A stretch of 51,664 nucleotides of DNA from assembly GCA_052148715.1 (NCBI GenBank), contig JBKQHQ010000014.1:1-51664 (forward strand), written 5' to 3'. Every line of letters starts with the position of its first letter. The stretch's first letter is position 1. The stretch comes from JBKQHQ01 sp052148715. GTDB lineage: Bacteria > Pseudomonadota > Alphaproteobacteria > Rhizobiales > Xanthobacteraceae. This document shows, piece by piece, positions 32,749 to 40,328 of this stretch. The notes beneath the pieces are model-generated. The model saw only the letters and a list, made by a program, of their open reading frames with translations. It was not told where the DNA came from and did no database searches. A program made the position numbers and the translations under genes.

Positions 32749-33074
32749 TGGCGGCGAAGATCCGCAAGGGCGACAAGGTCATCGTTCTCACCGGCCGCGA
32801 CAAGGGTCGCACCGGCGAGGTGATCGAGGTGCGGCCGGACGAGGAGCGGGCGCTGGTGCGCGGCGTCAACATGGTGAAGCGCCACCAGCGGCAGTCGGCG
32901 ACCCAGGAAGGCGGCATCATCTCCAAAGAGGGGCCGGTGCACCTGTCCAATCTGGCGCTGGCTGATCCGAAGGACGGCAAGCCGACGCGCGTCGGCTTCA
33001 AATTTGTGGGCGAAGGGCGCGACCGAAAGAAGCTGCGGTTCGCCAAACGCTCGGGAGTCGAGATCGATGGCTGA
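32748..33074 (+). CDS. rplX: 50S ribosomal protein L24
   Basis: Assembly initiator of the large subunit. It has 108 residues: KIRKGDKVIVLTGRDKGRTG (KOW motif), VNMVKRHQRQ, and KKLRFAKRSGVEIDG. A GTG at 32745 is in frame directly before the ATG, but the ATG gives the usual MAAKIRKGDK start. It overlaps rplE by 8 bases. Confidence 0.97.
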   Translation: MAAKIRKGDKVIVLTGRDKGRTGEVIEVRPDEERALVRGVNMVKRHQRQSATQEGGIISKEGPVHLSNLALADPKDGKPTRVGFKFVGEGRDRKKLRFAKRSGVEIDG

Positions 33075-33822
33075 TTCAGACAAGGGGGCGGGCAAGAAGC
33101 CCGCCAAGGGCGATAAGGCCCAAAAGAGCGACGATAAGGCCCCGAAGGTCGCAAAAGCAGACAAGGCTGCCAAGAGCGGCAAGCCCGAGCAGGGTGCAAA
33201 GGCCGATAAGGCGCCGAAGGCCGACAAGGCGAAGGCTGCCGCCGCGCAAGCGGCCCCGGCCGATGTCGCCGAAGCGCCGGTTACGCCGCGGCTGCGGACC
33301 GAGTTCGACACGGTGGTGCGGGCAAAGCTGACCGAGGAGTTCAGCTACAAGAACCCGATGCAGGTGCCGCGGCTCGACAAGGTCGTCATCAATATGGGTA
33401 TCGGCGAGGGTGTCAGCGACCGTAAGAAGGTCGAGGCGGCAGCCGCCGATCTCGCGCTCATCGCCGGCCAGAAGGCGGTGATCACCATGGCGCGCAAGTC
33501 GGTCGCCACCTTCAAGGTGCGCGAAGGCCAGCCGATCGGGTGCAAGGTGACGCTACGCAAGGCGCGCATGTACGAGTTCATCGACCGGTTGATCAACATC
33601 GCGCTGCCGCGTGTACGCGACTTTCGCGGTCTCAACGCCAAGAGCTTCGATGGCCGCGGCAACTATTCGCTGGGCATCAGGGAGCATATCGTCTTTCCCG
33701 AGATCGATTACGACAAGGCGGCGGACGTCTGGGGCATGGACATCACGGTTTGCACGACGGCGCGCACCGACGAAGAGGCCCGCGCGCTGCTGCGCGCATT
33801 CAACTTCCCGTTCCGGCAGTGA
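33067..33822 (+). CDS. rplE: 50S ribosomal protein L5 with a ~70-residue Lys/Ala-rich N-terminal extension
   Basis: Binds 5S rRNA and bridges to S13 and the P-site tRNA. It has 251 residues, against about 180-185 in most bacteria. Normal L5 starts near residue 72 (VTPRLRTEFDTVVRAKLTEE), and the core is intact: PRLDKVVINMGIGEG, FKVREGQPIGCKVTLRKARM, and the C-terminal FNFPF. Residues 1-70 are low complexity, built of short degenerate units such as KADKA, KAPK and KSGK, and continue the open frame with no stop. The ATG at 33067 overlaps the rplX stop by 8 bases and is the first suitable start. Internal ATGs would cut into the core, and no ATG lies between the extension and the core. Confidence 0.95.
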   Translation: MADSDKGAGKKPAKGDKAQKSDDKAPKVAKADKAAKSGKPEQGAKADKAPKADKAKAAAAQAAPADVAEAPVTPRLRTEFDTVVRAKLTEEFSYKNPMQVPRLDKVVINMGIGEGVSDRKKVEAAAADLALIAGQKAVITMARKSVATFKVREGQPIGCKVTLRKARMYEFIDRLINIALPRVRDFRGLNAKSFDGRGNYSLGIREHIVFPEIDYDKAADVWGMDITVCTTARTDEEARALLRAFNFPFRQ

Positions 33823-33861
33823 GGGCTGAGGCCTTCAAACGCGGACACCCAGGAGAGACGA

Positions 33862-34167
33862 ATGGCAAAGAAGAGTTCGGTCGAAAAGAACGAAAGGCGG
33901 CGTAAGCTGACGAAGCGGTATTCCGGCCGACGCTCGCGGTTGCGGGCAATTGCGCGCGACAAGTCGAAGCCGATGGAAGAGCGTTTCGCCGCGGCGCTGA
34001 AGCTCGCCGAGCTGCCGCGCAATTCGTCGGCAACCCGCATCCGCAACCGCTGCGAGGCCACCGGTCGGCCGCGCGCCTTTTATCGCAAGCACAGGCTTTC
34101 GCGTATCGCGTTGCGCGAGCTGGGCTCCAAGGGCCTCATTCCCGGCCTGTTGAAATCGAGCTGGTGA
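33862..34167 (+). CDS. rpsN: 30S ribosomal protein S14
   Basis: Head protein, 101 residues: the long zinc-free type without the CxxC pairs of the short form. Conserved C-terminus RNRCEATGRPRAFYRKHRLS, then RIALRELGSKGLIPGLLKSS. GGAGA lies 6 nt before the ATG. Confidence 0.98.
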   Translation: MAKKSSVEKNERRRKLTKRYSGRRSRLRAIARDKSKPMEERFAAALKLAELPRNSSATRIRNRCEATGRPRAFYRKHRLSRIALRELGSKGLIPGLLKSSW

Positions 34168-34180
34168 GGAGGATCGGGCA

Positions 34181-34579
34181 ATGGGCGTCAACGATCCTGT
34201 CGGCGATTTGATCACGCGCATTCGCAACGCGCAGATGCGCAGCAAGCCCAAGGTGTCGAGCCCGGGCTCGAAGCTGCGCGAGCGCGTGCTTGAGGTGCTC
34301 AAGAACGAGGGCTATATCCGCGGTTACGCCACGGTCGAGCATGTGGGCGGCCGCAGCGAGCTTGAGATCGAGCTGAAATATTTCGACGGCGAGCCGGTGA
34401 TCCGGGAGATCTCCCGCGTGTCGAAGCCCGGTCGGCGCGTCTATGTCTCGGTCAAGAATCTGCCGCGCATCAATAACGGCCTTGGTGTTGCGATCGTCTC
34501 GACGCCGAAAGGCGTGATGGCCGACCACGAAGCCCGTGACGCCAATGTCGGCGGCGAGATCCTTTTTACGGTGTTCTGA
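34181..34579 (+). CDS. rpsH: 30S ribosomal protein S8
   Basis: 16S central-domain binding protein, and the spc operon repressor in E. coli. It has 132 residues: MGVNDPVGDLITRIRNAQMR, ISRVSKPGRRVYV, and TPKGVMADHEARDANVGGEI. It lies 13 nt after rpsN. Confidence 0.98.
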   Translation: MGVNDPVGDLITRIRNAQMRSKPKVSSPGSKLRERVLEVLKNEGYIRGYATVEHVGGRSELEIELKYFDGEPVIREISRVSKPGRRVYVSVKNLPRINNGLGVAIVSTPKGVMADHEARDANVGGEILFTVF

Positions 34580-34597
34580 ACGGACGGAAGAGAAGCG

Positions 34598-35131
34598 ATG
34601 TCACGCATCGGCAAGAAGGCGGTTCCGATCCCGTCCGGCGTCACCGCCAACGTGGACGGGCAGACCGTCAAGGTGAAGGGGCCGAAGGGCGCGCTGCAGC
34701 TCGTCCTGCATGACGATGTCTCAGCGACGCTGGACAAGGGCAGCGTCAAGATCGACCCGCGCAACGAGACCAAGCGCGCGCGCGCGTTATGGGGCACCTC
34801 GCGCACCCTCGTGCTTAATCTCGTGACCGGCGTCACCAAGGGCTTCGAGCAACGGCTCGAGATCACCGGCGTCGGCTATCGCGCTGCCGTGCAAGGCAAG
34901 AATCTGCAGATCGCGCTCGGCTATAGTCACGACGTGGTCTTTCCGATCCCGGACGGCATCACGATTGCGACGCCGAAGCCAACCGAGATCGTCGTCTCCG
35001 GGATCGACAAGCAGAAGGTCGGCCAAGTGGCGGCGGAGATCCGCGGCTTCCGACCGCCGGAGCCCTATAAGGGCAAAGGCGTGAAATACGCCGGCGAATA
35101 TATCTTCCGCAAGGAAGGCAAGAAGAAGTAA
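34598..35131 (+). CDS. rplF: 50S ribosomal protein L6
   Basis: Protein near the sarcin-ricin loop and factor-binding site. It has 177 residues, with two repeated domains: MSRIGKKAVPIPSGVTANVD at the start, and the signature PEPYKGKGVKYAGEYIFRKE near the end. Confidence 0.98.
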   Translation: MSRIGKKAVPIPSGVTANVDGQTVKVKGPKGALQLVLHDDVSATLDKGSVKIDPRNETKRARALWGTSRTLVLNLVTGVTKGFEQRLEITGVGYRAAVQGKNLQIALGYSHDVVFPIPDGITIATPKPTEIVVSGIDKQKVGQVAAEIRGFRPPEPYKGKGVKYAGEYIFRKEGKKK

Positions 35132-35143
35132 CGGAGGTCGGGG

Positions 35144-35503
35144 ATGGCGTACAAGACAAGGTCCGAACGGCGCACGGCGCGCGTGCGCCGCGCCGTAAAA
35201 GCGGCGGCGGGAAACCGCGTGCGGCTTTCCGTGCACCGCACGTCGAAGCAGATCTATGCGCAGCTGATCGACGACCGCAAAGGCGAGACGCTGGCTGCGG
35301 CCTCCACGCTCGAGAAGCCGATGCGTGAGAACCTCAAGTGTGGCAGCAATATCGATGCCGCCAAGGCGGTGGGCAAGCTTCTGGCCGAACGGGGGCTGCA
35401 GAAGGGCGTCAAGGATGTGGTCTTCGATCGGGGCGCTTATCTCTACCACGGCCGTGTCAAGGCCTTGGCCGAAGCCGCGCGCGAGGGCGGACTGAATTTC
35501 TAG
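35144..35503 (+). CDS. rplR: 50S ribosomal protein L18
   Basis: 5S rRNA-binding protein of 119 residues: RLSVHRTSKQIYAQLIDDRK, AKAVGKLLAERGLQKGVKDV, and the ending HGRVKALAEAAREGGLNF. Its stop codon adjoins the left arm of a palindromic repeat (35503-35577). Confidence 0.98.
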   Translation: MAYKTRSERRTARVRRAVKAAAGNRVRLSVHRTSKQIYAQLIDDRKGETLAAASTLEKPMRENLKCGSNIDAAKAVGKLLAERGLQKGVKDVVFDRGAYLYHGRVKALAEAAREGGLNF

Positions 35504-35577
35504 CGCATGTTCTGGCAAAGCCCGCCCTCGGGCTTGACTTGGCGGGTGAACGCCGGTTTGCCGAGATGAACATGCGC
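35503..35577. repeat. REP-like palindromic element in the rplR-rpsE spacer
   Basis: Nested inverted repeat: outer arms GCGCATGTTC (35503-35512)/GAACATGCGC (35568-35577), 10 bp perfect; next GGCAAA (35514-35519)/TTTGCC (35557-35562); inner CCCGCC (35521-35526)/GGCGGG (35541-35546). The CATG ends and the CCGGTTTGCCGAGA core look like the long palindromic repeats of Bradyrhizobium-type genomes. The left arm begins at the last base of the rplR stop codon (TAG, 35501-35503). Only 51 nt separate the element from rpsE. Confidence 0.8.
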
Positions 35578-35628
35578 ACACAAGAGCTGGATCGTCGGGC
35601 GCGGGCCCACGGGAACGGATAGATCGTT

Positions 35629-36189
35629 ATGGCACGTGAGCGGGAACGGGAACGAAGGCCGGAAGAGCGCGACAGCGAGTTCGTCGACAAGCTCGTCCAC
35701 ATCAACCGGGTCGCCAAGGTGGTGAAGGGCGGCCGGCGCTTCGGCTTCGCCGCCCTGGTCGTCGTCGGCGACCAGAAGGGTCGGGTCGGCTTCGGCCACG
35801 GCAAAGCGCGCGAGGTGCCGGAAGCGATCCGCAAGGCGACCGATGCGGCCAAGCGCAGCCTTACCCGCGTGCCGCTGCGCGAGGGCCGCACGCTGCATCA
35901 TGACGTTCTGGGCCGCCATGGTGCCGGCAAGGTCTTTTTGCGTTCGGCTCCTCCGGGTACCGGCATCATCGCCGGCGGTCCGATGCGCGCGGTGTTCGAG
36001 ACGCTCGGCATGCAGGACGTGGTGGCGAAGTCGATCGGCTCGTCCAACCCCTACAACATGGTGCGCGCCACTTTCGATGCCCTGCGCCGACAGGATTCGC
36101 CGCGTTCGGTCGCGGCCAGGCGCAACATCAAGGTTTCGACGCTACAGGCGCGGCGTCGCGATACCGATGCCGAGCAGGTGAGCGAATAG
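35629..36189 (+). CDS. rpsE: 30S ribosomal protein S5
   Basis: Decoding-fidelity and mRNA-entry protein, 186 residues. An Arg/Glu-rich start (RERERERRPEERDSEFVDK) precedes VHINRVAKVVKGGRRFGFAA, GHGKAREVPEAIRKA, and SAPPGTGIIAGGPMRAVFE. The ribosome site is weak (GGATAG about 6 nt upstream), unlike most neighbours, perhaps because the repeat separates it from rplR. Confidence 0.97.
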   Translation: MARERERERRPEERDSEFVDKLVHINRVAKVVKGGRRFGFAALVVVGDQKGRVGFGHGKAREVPEAIRKATDAAKRSLTRVPLREGRTLHHDVLGRHGAGKVFLRSAPPGTGIIAGGPMRAVFETLGMQDVVAKSIGSSNPYNMVRATFDALRRQDSPRSVAARRNIKVSTLQARRRDTDAEQVSE

Positions 36190-36218
36190 GGTCCCGCTCG
36201 CCACCCGGAGGTAAGGAC

Positions 36219-36416
36219 ATGAGCAAGACAGCAAAGACCATCAAGGTGGAGCAGATAGGCAGCCCGATCCGTCGCGTCCATGCGCAGCGGGAGACGCTGA
36301 TTGGTCTGGGGCTCAACCGCATCGGCCGCGTTGCCGAGCTTCCGGACACGCCGCAGACGCGCGGCATGATCACCAAGGTCAAGCATCTCGTCCGCGTCGT
36401 CGACGGGCAGTCTTAA
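36219..36416 (+). CDS. rpmD: 50S ribosomal protein L30
   Basis: A small large-subunit protein of 65 residues: IKVEQIGSPIRRVHAQRETL, then IGLGLNRIGRVAELPDTPQT and GMITKVKHLVRVV. CGGAGGTAAGG is a very strong ribosome site before the ATG. Confidence 0.97.
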   Translation: MSKTAKTIKVEQIGSPIRRVHAQRETLIGLGLNRIGRVAELPDTPQTRGMITKVKHLVRVVDGQS

Positions 36417-36442
36417 ACGGCCGACGGATTGTTTGATTGGTT

Positions 36443-36509
36443 GCACTTTCTACGGAAAGCCGGCGTCCACCCCGGATCAAGCGCTTGGTCGGGCTTTTCC
36501 GGAAAATGC
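36443..36509. repeat. REP-like element in the rpmD-rplO spacer
   Basis: Degenerate inverted repeat: GCACTTTC (36443-36450) and GGAAAGCC (36454-36461) on the left, GGCTTTTCC (36492-36500) and GGAAAATGC (36501-36509) on the right, around CGGCGTCCACCCCGGATCAA. The TTTTCCGGAAAA and GTCCAC...GGATCAAG words are typical of a second palindromic repeat family of Hyphomicrobiales. It ends 25 nt before rplO. Confidence 0.65.
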
Positions 36510-36534
36510 GCCTGAGGAATGAGGAGAACGAGGA

Positions 36535-37026
36535 ATGAAACTGTCCGATCTCGCCGACAACGAAGGCGCGCGCCGCAAGCGTTTTCGCATCGGCCGCGGT
36601 ATCGGCTCCGGCAAGGGCAAGACCGGAGGCCGCGGCGGCAAGGGCCAGACGGCGCGCTCCGGCGTGCGCATCAAGGGGTTCGAAGGCGGACAGATGCCGC
36701 TGCACCGGCGGCTGCCGAAGCGCGGCTTCAAGAATTCGCCGTTCGCGCGCAAGCTCAATGAGGTCAATCTCGGGCGTGTGCAGGACGCGATCGAGGCGGG
36801 GAAGCTCAATATCGGCGCGCCGGTGACGGTGGAAGTGTTGGTCAATGCCGGGATTCTGCGCCGCGCCAAGGATGGGGTGCGACTGCTTGGCGCGGGCGAG
36901 ATTAAGGCCAAGGTCGCGTTCGAGGTATTCGGCGCGTCGAAATCGGCCGTTGCGGCCGTCGAAAAGGCAGGGGGATCGGTGAAGATCCTCGCCCCCGCCC
37001 CAGAGGCGAGCGAAGCGGCCGCGTAA
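36535..37026 (+). CDS. rplO: 50S ribosomal protein L15
   Basis: Late-assembly large-subunit protein of 163 residues: MKLSDLADNEGARRKRFRIG, the Gly-rich GSGKGKTGGRGGKGQTARSG, FEGGQMPLHRRLPKRGFKN, and an Ala-rich end. GAGGAGAACGAGGA precedes the ATG. Confidence 0.98.
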   Translation: MKLSDLADNEGARRKRFRIGRGIGSGKGKTGGRGGKGQTARSGVRIKGFEGGQMPLHRRLPKRGFKNSPFARKLNEVNLGRVQDAIEAGKLNIGAPVTVEVLVNAGILRRAKDGVRLLGAGEIKAKVAFEVFGASKSAVAAVEKAGGSVKILAPAPEASEAAA

Positions 37027-37080
37027 TGCCCATATAGGGCGGACCGGCCAGGATGGTGGGGCCGGCAACGGAGCCTGGTG

Positions 37081-38412
37081 ATGGTCTCGGCAGCGGAGCA
37101 ATTGGCGGCCAACCTTAACTTCTCGGCGCTGGCGAAGGCCGAGGAGCTGAAGAAGCGCATCTACTTCACCGTCGGCGCACTGCTGGTCTATCGGCTCGGG
37201 ACCTATATTCCGCTACCTGGCATCGATCCCGCGGCCTGGGAGCAGGCGTTCAATACGCAGTCCGGCGGCATTCTCGGCATGTTCAATATGTTCTCCGGGG
37301 GCGCCATCCACCGGATGACGATCTTCGCCCTGACCATCATGCCTTACATCTCCGCCTCGATCATCATCCAGCTGATGACGACGGTCTCGCCCACGCTCGA
37401 GAACCTCAAGAAGGAGGGTGAGCAGGGCCGCAAGATCATGAACCAGTATACGCGGTACCTGACCGTTGGCCTCGCCATGGTTCAGGCCTACGGCATCTCC
37501 ATCGGCCTTGAAGGTTATGGAAACACGGTTGCGGATCCGGGCTGGTTCTTCCGCATCACGACGGTGGTCACGCTCACCGGTGGCACCATGTTCCTGATGT
37601 GGCTTGGCGAGCAAATCACGGCGCGCGGCATCGGCAACGGGATCTCGCTCATCATTCTTTCCGGCATCGTCGCCGAGCTGCCGAGGGCGCTGGCCAGCAC
37701 GTTCGAGCTCGGCCGCCAGGGCGCGTTGTCGACCGGCCTCATTCTCGTGGTGCTGGTGATGGCGGTGGTGGTGATCGCCTTCATCGTATTCATGGAGCGG
37801 GCGCAGCGGCGGCTGCTGATCCAATATCCCAAGCGCCAAGTCGGAAATCGGATGTTCGAAGGCCAGTCCTCGCACCTGCCGCTCAAACTGAACACCTCGG
37901 GCGTCATTCCGCCGATCTTTGCCTCCTCGCTGCTGCTCTTGCCGACCACGGTCGCGAACTTCAATTCCGGACAAGGGCCGGAATGGCTGACCCTGATCAC
38001 CACGCAGCTCGGTCACGGGCGGCCTTTGTTCCTGGCGCTGTATATCGGGCTCATCATCTTTTTCGCATTCTTCTATACGGCCATCGTCTTCAATCCGACC
38101 GAGACCGCCGAGAACCTGAAGAAGCATGGCGGTTTCATCCCCGGCATCCGGCCCGGCGAGCGCACGGCGGAGTATATCGACTACGTGCTCTCCCGCATCA
38201 CCGTGATCGGCGCCGGCTACCTTGCCCTCGTCTGCCTGATCCCCGAGATTCTGATCTCCTATTCGGCGGTGCCGTTCTATTTCGGCGGCACGTCGCTGTT
38301 GATCGTGGTGAGCGTCACCATGGATACTGTGGCGCAGATTCAGGGCTATCTTCTGGCGCATCAATATGAGGGCCTGATCAAGCGGTCGAAGCTGCGTGGG
38401 CGGCGCCGATGA
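37081..38412 (+). CDS. secY: Preprotein translocase subunit SecY (canonical copy)
   Basis: Channel subunit of SecYEG in the inner membrane, working with SecE (9942-10139), SecG and SecA. It has 443 residues and ten membrane helices. Landmarks: GALLVYRLGTYIPLPGID (helix 1), plug helix GILGMFNMFSGGAIHR (63-78), IMPYISASIIIQL (helix 2), GEQITARGIGNGIS (helix 5), cytosolic loop C4 QYPKRQVGNRM (248-258), loop C5 GFIPGIRPGERT with Arg357, and a basic C-terminal tail. The ATG at 37081 has GGAG 7 nt upstream; the GTG before it is less likely. Its TGA overlaps the second secY by four bases. Confidence 0.98.
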   Translation: MVSAAEQLAANLNFSALAKAEELKKRIYFTVGALLVYRLGTYIPLPGIDPAAWEQAFNTQSGGILGMFNMFSGGAIHRMTIFALTIMPYISASIIIQLMTTVSPTLENLKKEGEQGRKIMNQYTRYLTVGLAMVQAYGISIGLEGYGNTVADPGWFFRITTVVTLTGGTMFLMWLGEQITARGIGNGISLIILSGIVAELPRALASTFELGRQGALSTGLILVVLVMAVVVIAFIVFMERAQRRLLIQYPKRQVGNRMFEGQSSHLPLKLNTSGVIPPIFASSLLLLPTTVANFNSGQGPEWLTLITTQLGHGRPLFLALYIGLIIFFAFFYTAIVFNPTETAENLKKHGGFIPGIRPGERTAEYIDYVLSRITVIGAGYLALVCLIPEILISYSAVPFYFGGTSLLIVVSVTMDTVAQIQGYLLAHQYEGLIKRSKLRGRRR

Positions 38413-39644
38413 GGCTTGCGCCGTGGAACCGGATTTGGTTCACGATCGGCGCGCTCCTCGTCTATCGGCTTGGTACTTACATTCCGCTGCCCGGGATCGA
38501 CCCCTCCGCCGTGGAGCAAGCGCTCGGCGCCCAAGGCGGCATTCTCGGCGCGTTCTCGGGCGGGGGCATCCACCGGCTGTCGCTCTTGGGCTTGAGTATC
38601 ATCCCCTATATCTCGGCAGCCGTTTTTGTTCAGGTGGCGATGATCATCTCACCGGCGCTGTGGCGGCGGCAGAACGCAGGCGAATACGGCCGCCGCGCGC
38701 TCGACCGATACACAATGGGCCTGACGGTGCTGCTGGCAGCCTCCCAGGGGCTCGGACTTGCGCTCGGGCTCGAAGGCATCGGTTACATCGTGTCCGAGCC
38801 CGGCGCGTTATTCCGCGTCTCGACCGTGCTGACGTTGAGCGGCGGCACCGTGTTCTTGGTGTGGCTTAGCGAGCAAATCACCGCGCGCGGAGTTGGCAAT
38901 GGCCTCGCCCTCATCGTGGCCGCCGGCATCGTCGCCGATCTCCCGGCGGCGGTCGCGGGCACGATCGAGCTGCATCGTCAGGGCGCGTTGTCGACCGGTC
39001 AAGTTGTTGTCTTGCCGGTGCTGGCGGTGGTGGTGATCGCCTTCGTCGTGTTCATCGAACGGGCGCGGCGGCACCTCTCGATCGAATATTCCGAGCGCCA
39101 AGTCGGTAACCGGATGCTTGCGGGCCGGTCCGCGCATTTGCCGCTCAAGCTGAACATGGCGGGCGTGATCCCGGTGATTTTCGCCGCGTGGCTGCTGGGG
39201 GTTCTGGCGGCGGCCGTGAGCTTGATTGCGGGGCCGGGGTCCGAATGGCCGCGACTGATCAGCGCGCAACTCGGTCCCGGTCGGCCGCTTTTTCTCGTTC
39301 TCAACTTTGGATTGATCTTGCTCTTGGCATTCTTCTACACCGCCTTCGTTTTCAATCCGACCGAGGCCGCCGACAACCTGAAGAGGCACGGCGGATTCAT
39401 TCCAAGTATCGAGCCGGGTGAACGCACCGCCGAGCACATCGATTGGGTGCTCTCCCGCTTAACCATGGTCGGCGCTATCTATCTTGCCCTGGTTTGCCTA
39501 ATTCCGGAGATTCTGGTCTCCTACGCCAACGTGCCGTTCTATCTCGGCGGGATGTCACTGATGATCATGGTCTGCACGATCATCGACATCGACGCGCAAA
39601 TCCGACAAGAGGCGCGGCTTAAGCTCGGGGGCTATCAACGATGA
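38409..39644 (+). CDS. secY: Second SecY paralogue, tandem with secY
   Basis: An intact 411-residue SecY paralogue, overlapping secY (ATGA, 38409-38412) and adk (ATGA, 39641-39644). It is clearly homologous along its length; for example GALLVYRLGTYIPLPGIDP and SHLPLKLN/AHLPLKLN are shared. It differs from the first copy as follows: about 22 residues fewer at the N-terminus, a plug region shortened by about three residues (GILGAFSGGGIHR), a short tail that lacks QYEGLIKRSKLRGRRR, and charge reversals in loop C4 (Lys251 to Glu229) and loop C5 (Arg357 to Glu335, FIPSIEPGERT). All ten helices appear present and no frame is broken, so it is probably an active gene, perhaps a specialised or regulatory channel subunit. 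The function is inference. Confidence 0.92.
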   Translation: MRLAPWNRIWFTIGALLVYRLGTYIPLPGIDPSAVEQALGAQGGILGAFSGGGIHRLSLLGLSIIPYISAAVFVQVAMIISPALWRRQNAGEYGRRALDRYTMGLTVLLAASQGLGLALGLEGIGYIVSEPGALFRVSTVLTLSGGTVFLVWLSEQITARGVGNGLALIVAAGIVADLPAAVAGTIELHRQGALSTGQVVVLPVLAVVVIAFVVFIERARRHLSIEYSERQVGNRMLAGRSAHLPLKLNMAGVIPVIFAAWLLGVLAAAVSLIAGPGSEWPRLISAQLGPGRPLFLVLNFGLILLLAFFYTAFVFNPTEAADNLKRHGGFIPSIEPGERTAEHIDWVLSRLTMVGAIYLALVCLIPEILVSYANVPFYLGGMSLMIMVCTIIDIDAQIRQEARLKLGGYQR

Positions 39645-40276
39645 GACTCATTCTGCTCGGCCCTCCGGGCGCCGGGAAGGGTACCCAGGCGCAGCGACTC
39701 GTTGCCAAGCACGGCATCGTGCAACTCTCCACCGGGGAGATGTTGCGCGCCGCGGTTGCGGCGGGAACACCGATTGGCTTGCGCGCGAAAGATCTGATGG
39801 CGCGCGGCGAGCTGGTTCCCGATGACGTCGTCGTCGCCATCGTTGCCGACCGCATCGATCAGCAGGACGCGAAGAACGGCTTCATTCTCGACGGTTTTCC
39901 GCGCACCGTTCCGCAGGCCGAAGCGCTCGACCGCATGCTTGCCGAGAAGGGCCAGCGACTGGACGCGACCATCGCCCTGAAGGTGGACGAGAAGATCTTG
40001 CTCGATCGGATCGCCAAACGCATTGCCGACATGCTGGCGCGAGGCGAAGCGCCGCGCGCCGACGACACGCCGGAAACCATGATGACGCGCTTGCACGCCT
40101 TTAGACGCCAGACCGAGCCGCTGGTCGACTACTACACGCGCCGCGGGATTCTCAAGGCGGTCGATGGCATGGCGCCGATCGCCGAGGTTGCCGCAGCCAT
40201 CGACCGGCTGATCGCCGCCGCCGGCAGTGGCCGAGGCACGAATCTGTCCGGATCAGGCAAGTCCATGATGGGTTGA
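39641..40276 (+). CDS. adk: Adenylate kinase
   Basis: Cytosolic AMP + ATP to 2 ADP phosphotransferase. It has 211 residues. P loop GPPGAGKGTQ (7-16), AMP site LSTGEMLRAAV, GFILDGFPRT, and the short LID (RADDTPETMMTRLHAFR) without zinc cysteines, the short-LID type. The C-terminus has about 17 extra low-complexity residues (GSGRGTNLSGSGKSMMG). It overlaps the second secY by four bases. The place between secY and rpsM is usual. Confidence 0.97.
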   Translation: MRLILLGPPGAGKGTQAQRLVAKHGIVQLSTGEMLRAAVAAGTPIGLRAKDLMARGELVPDDVVVAIVADRIDQQDAKNGFILDGFPRTVPQAEALDRMLAEKGQRLDATIALKVDEKILLDRIAKRIADMLARGEAPRADDTPETMMTRLHAFRRQTEPLVDYYTRRGILKAVDGMAPIAEVAAAIDRLIAAAGSGRGTNLSGSGKSMMG

Positions 40277-40328
40277 CGACAGCCTGGTGAATACCCTAAT
40301 AACCCGGCATCCAGTTCGGAGAACGTCC

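Noticed and set aside
38409..39644. Second secY as a pseudogene or assembly duplicate
   Set aside because: The frame is intact, start and stop overlap neighbours precisely, and the protein differs from the first copy throughout, so it is neither broken nor a copied contig segment.
39980..40100. Adenylate kinase LID looked truncated
   Set aside because: The short LID without zinc ligands is the normal short form of the enzyme in this group.
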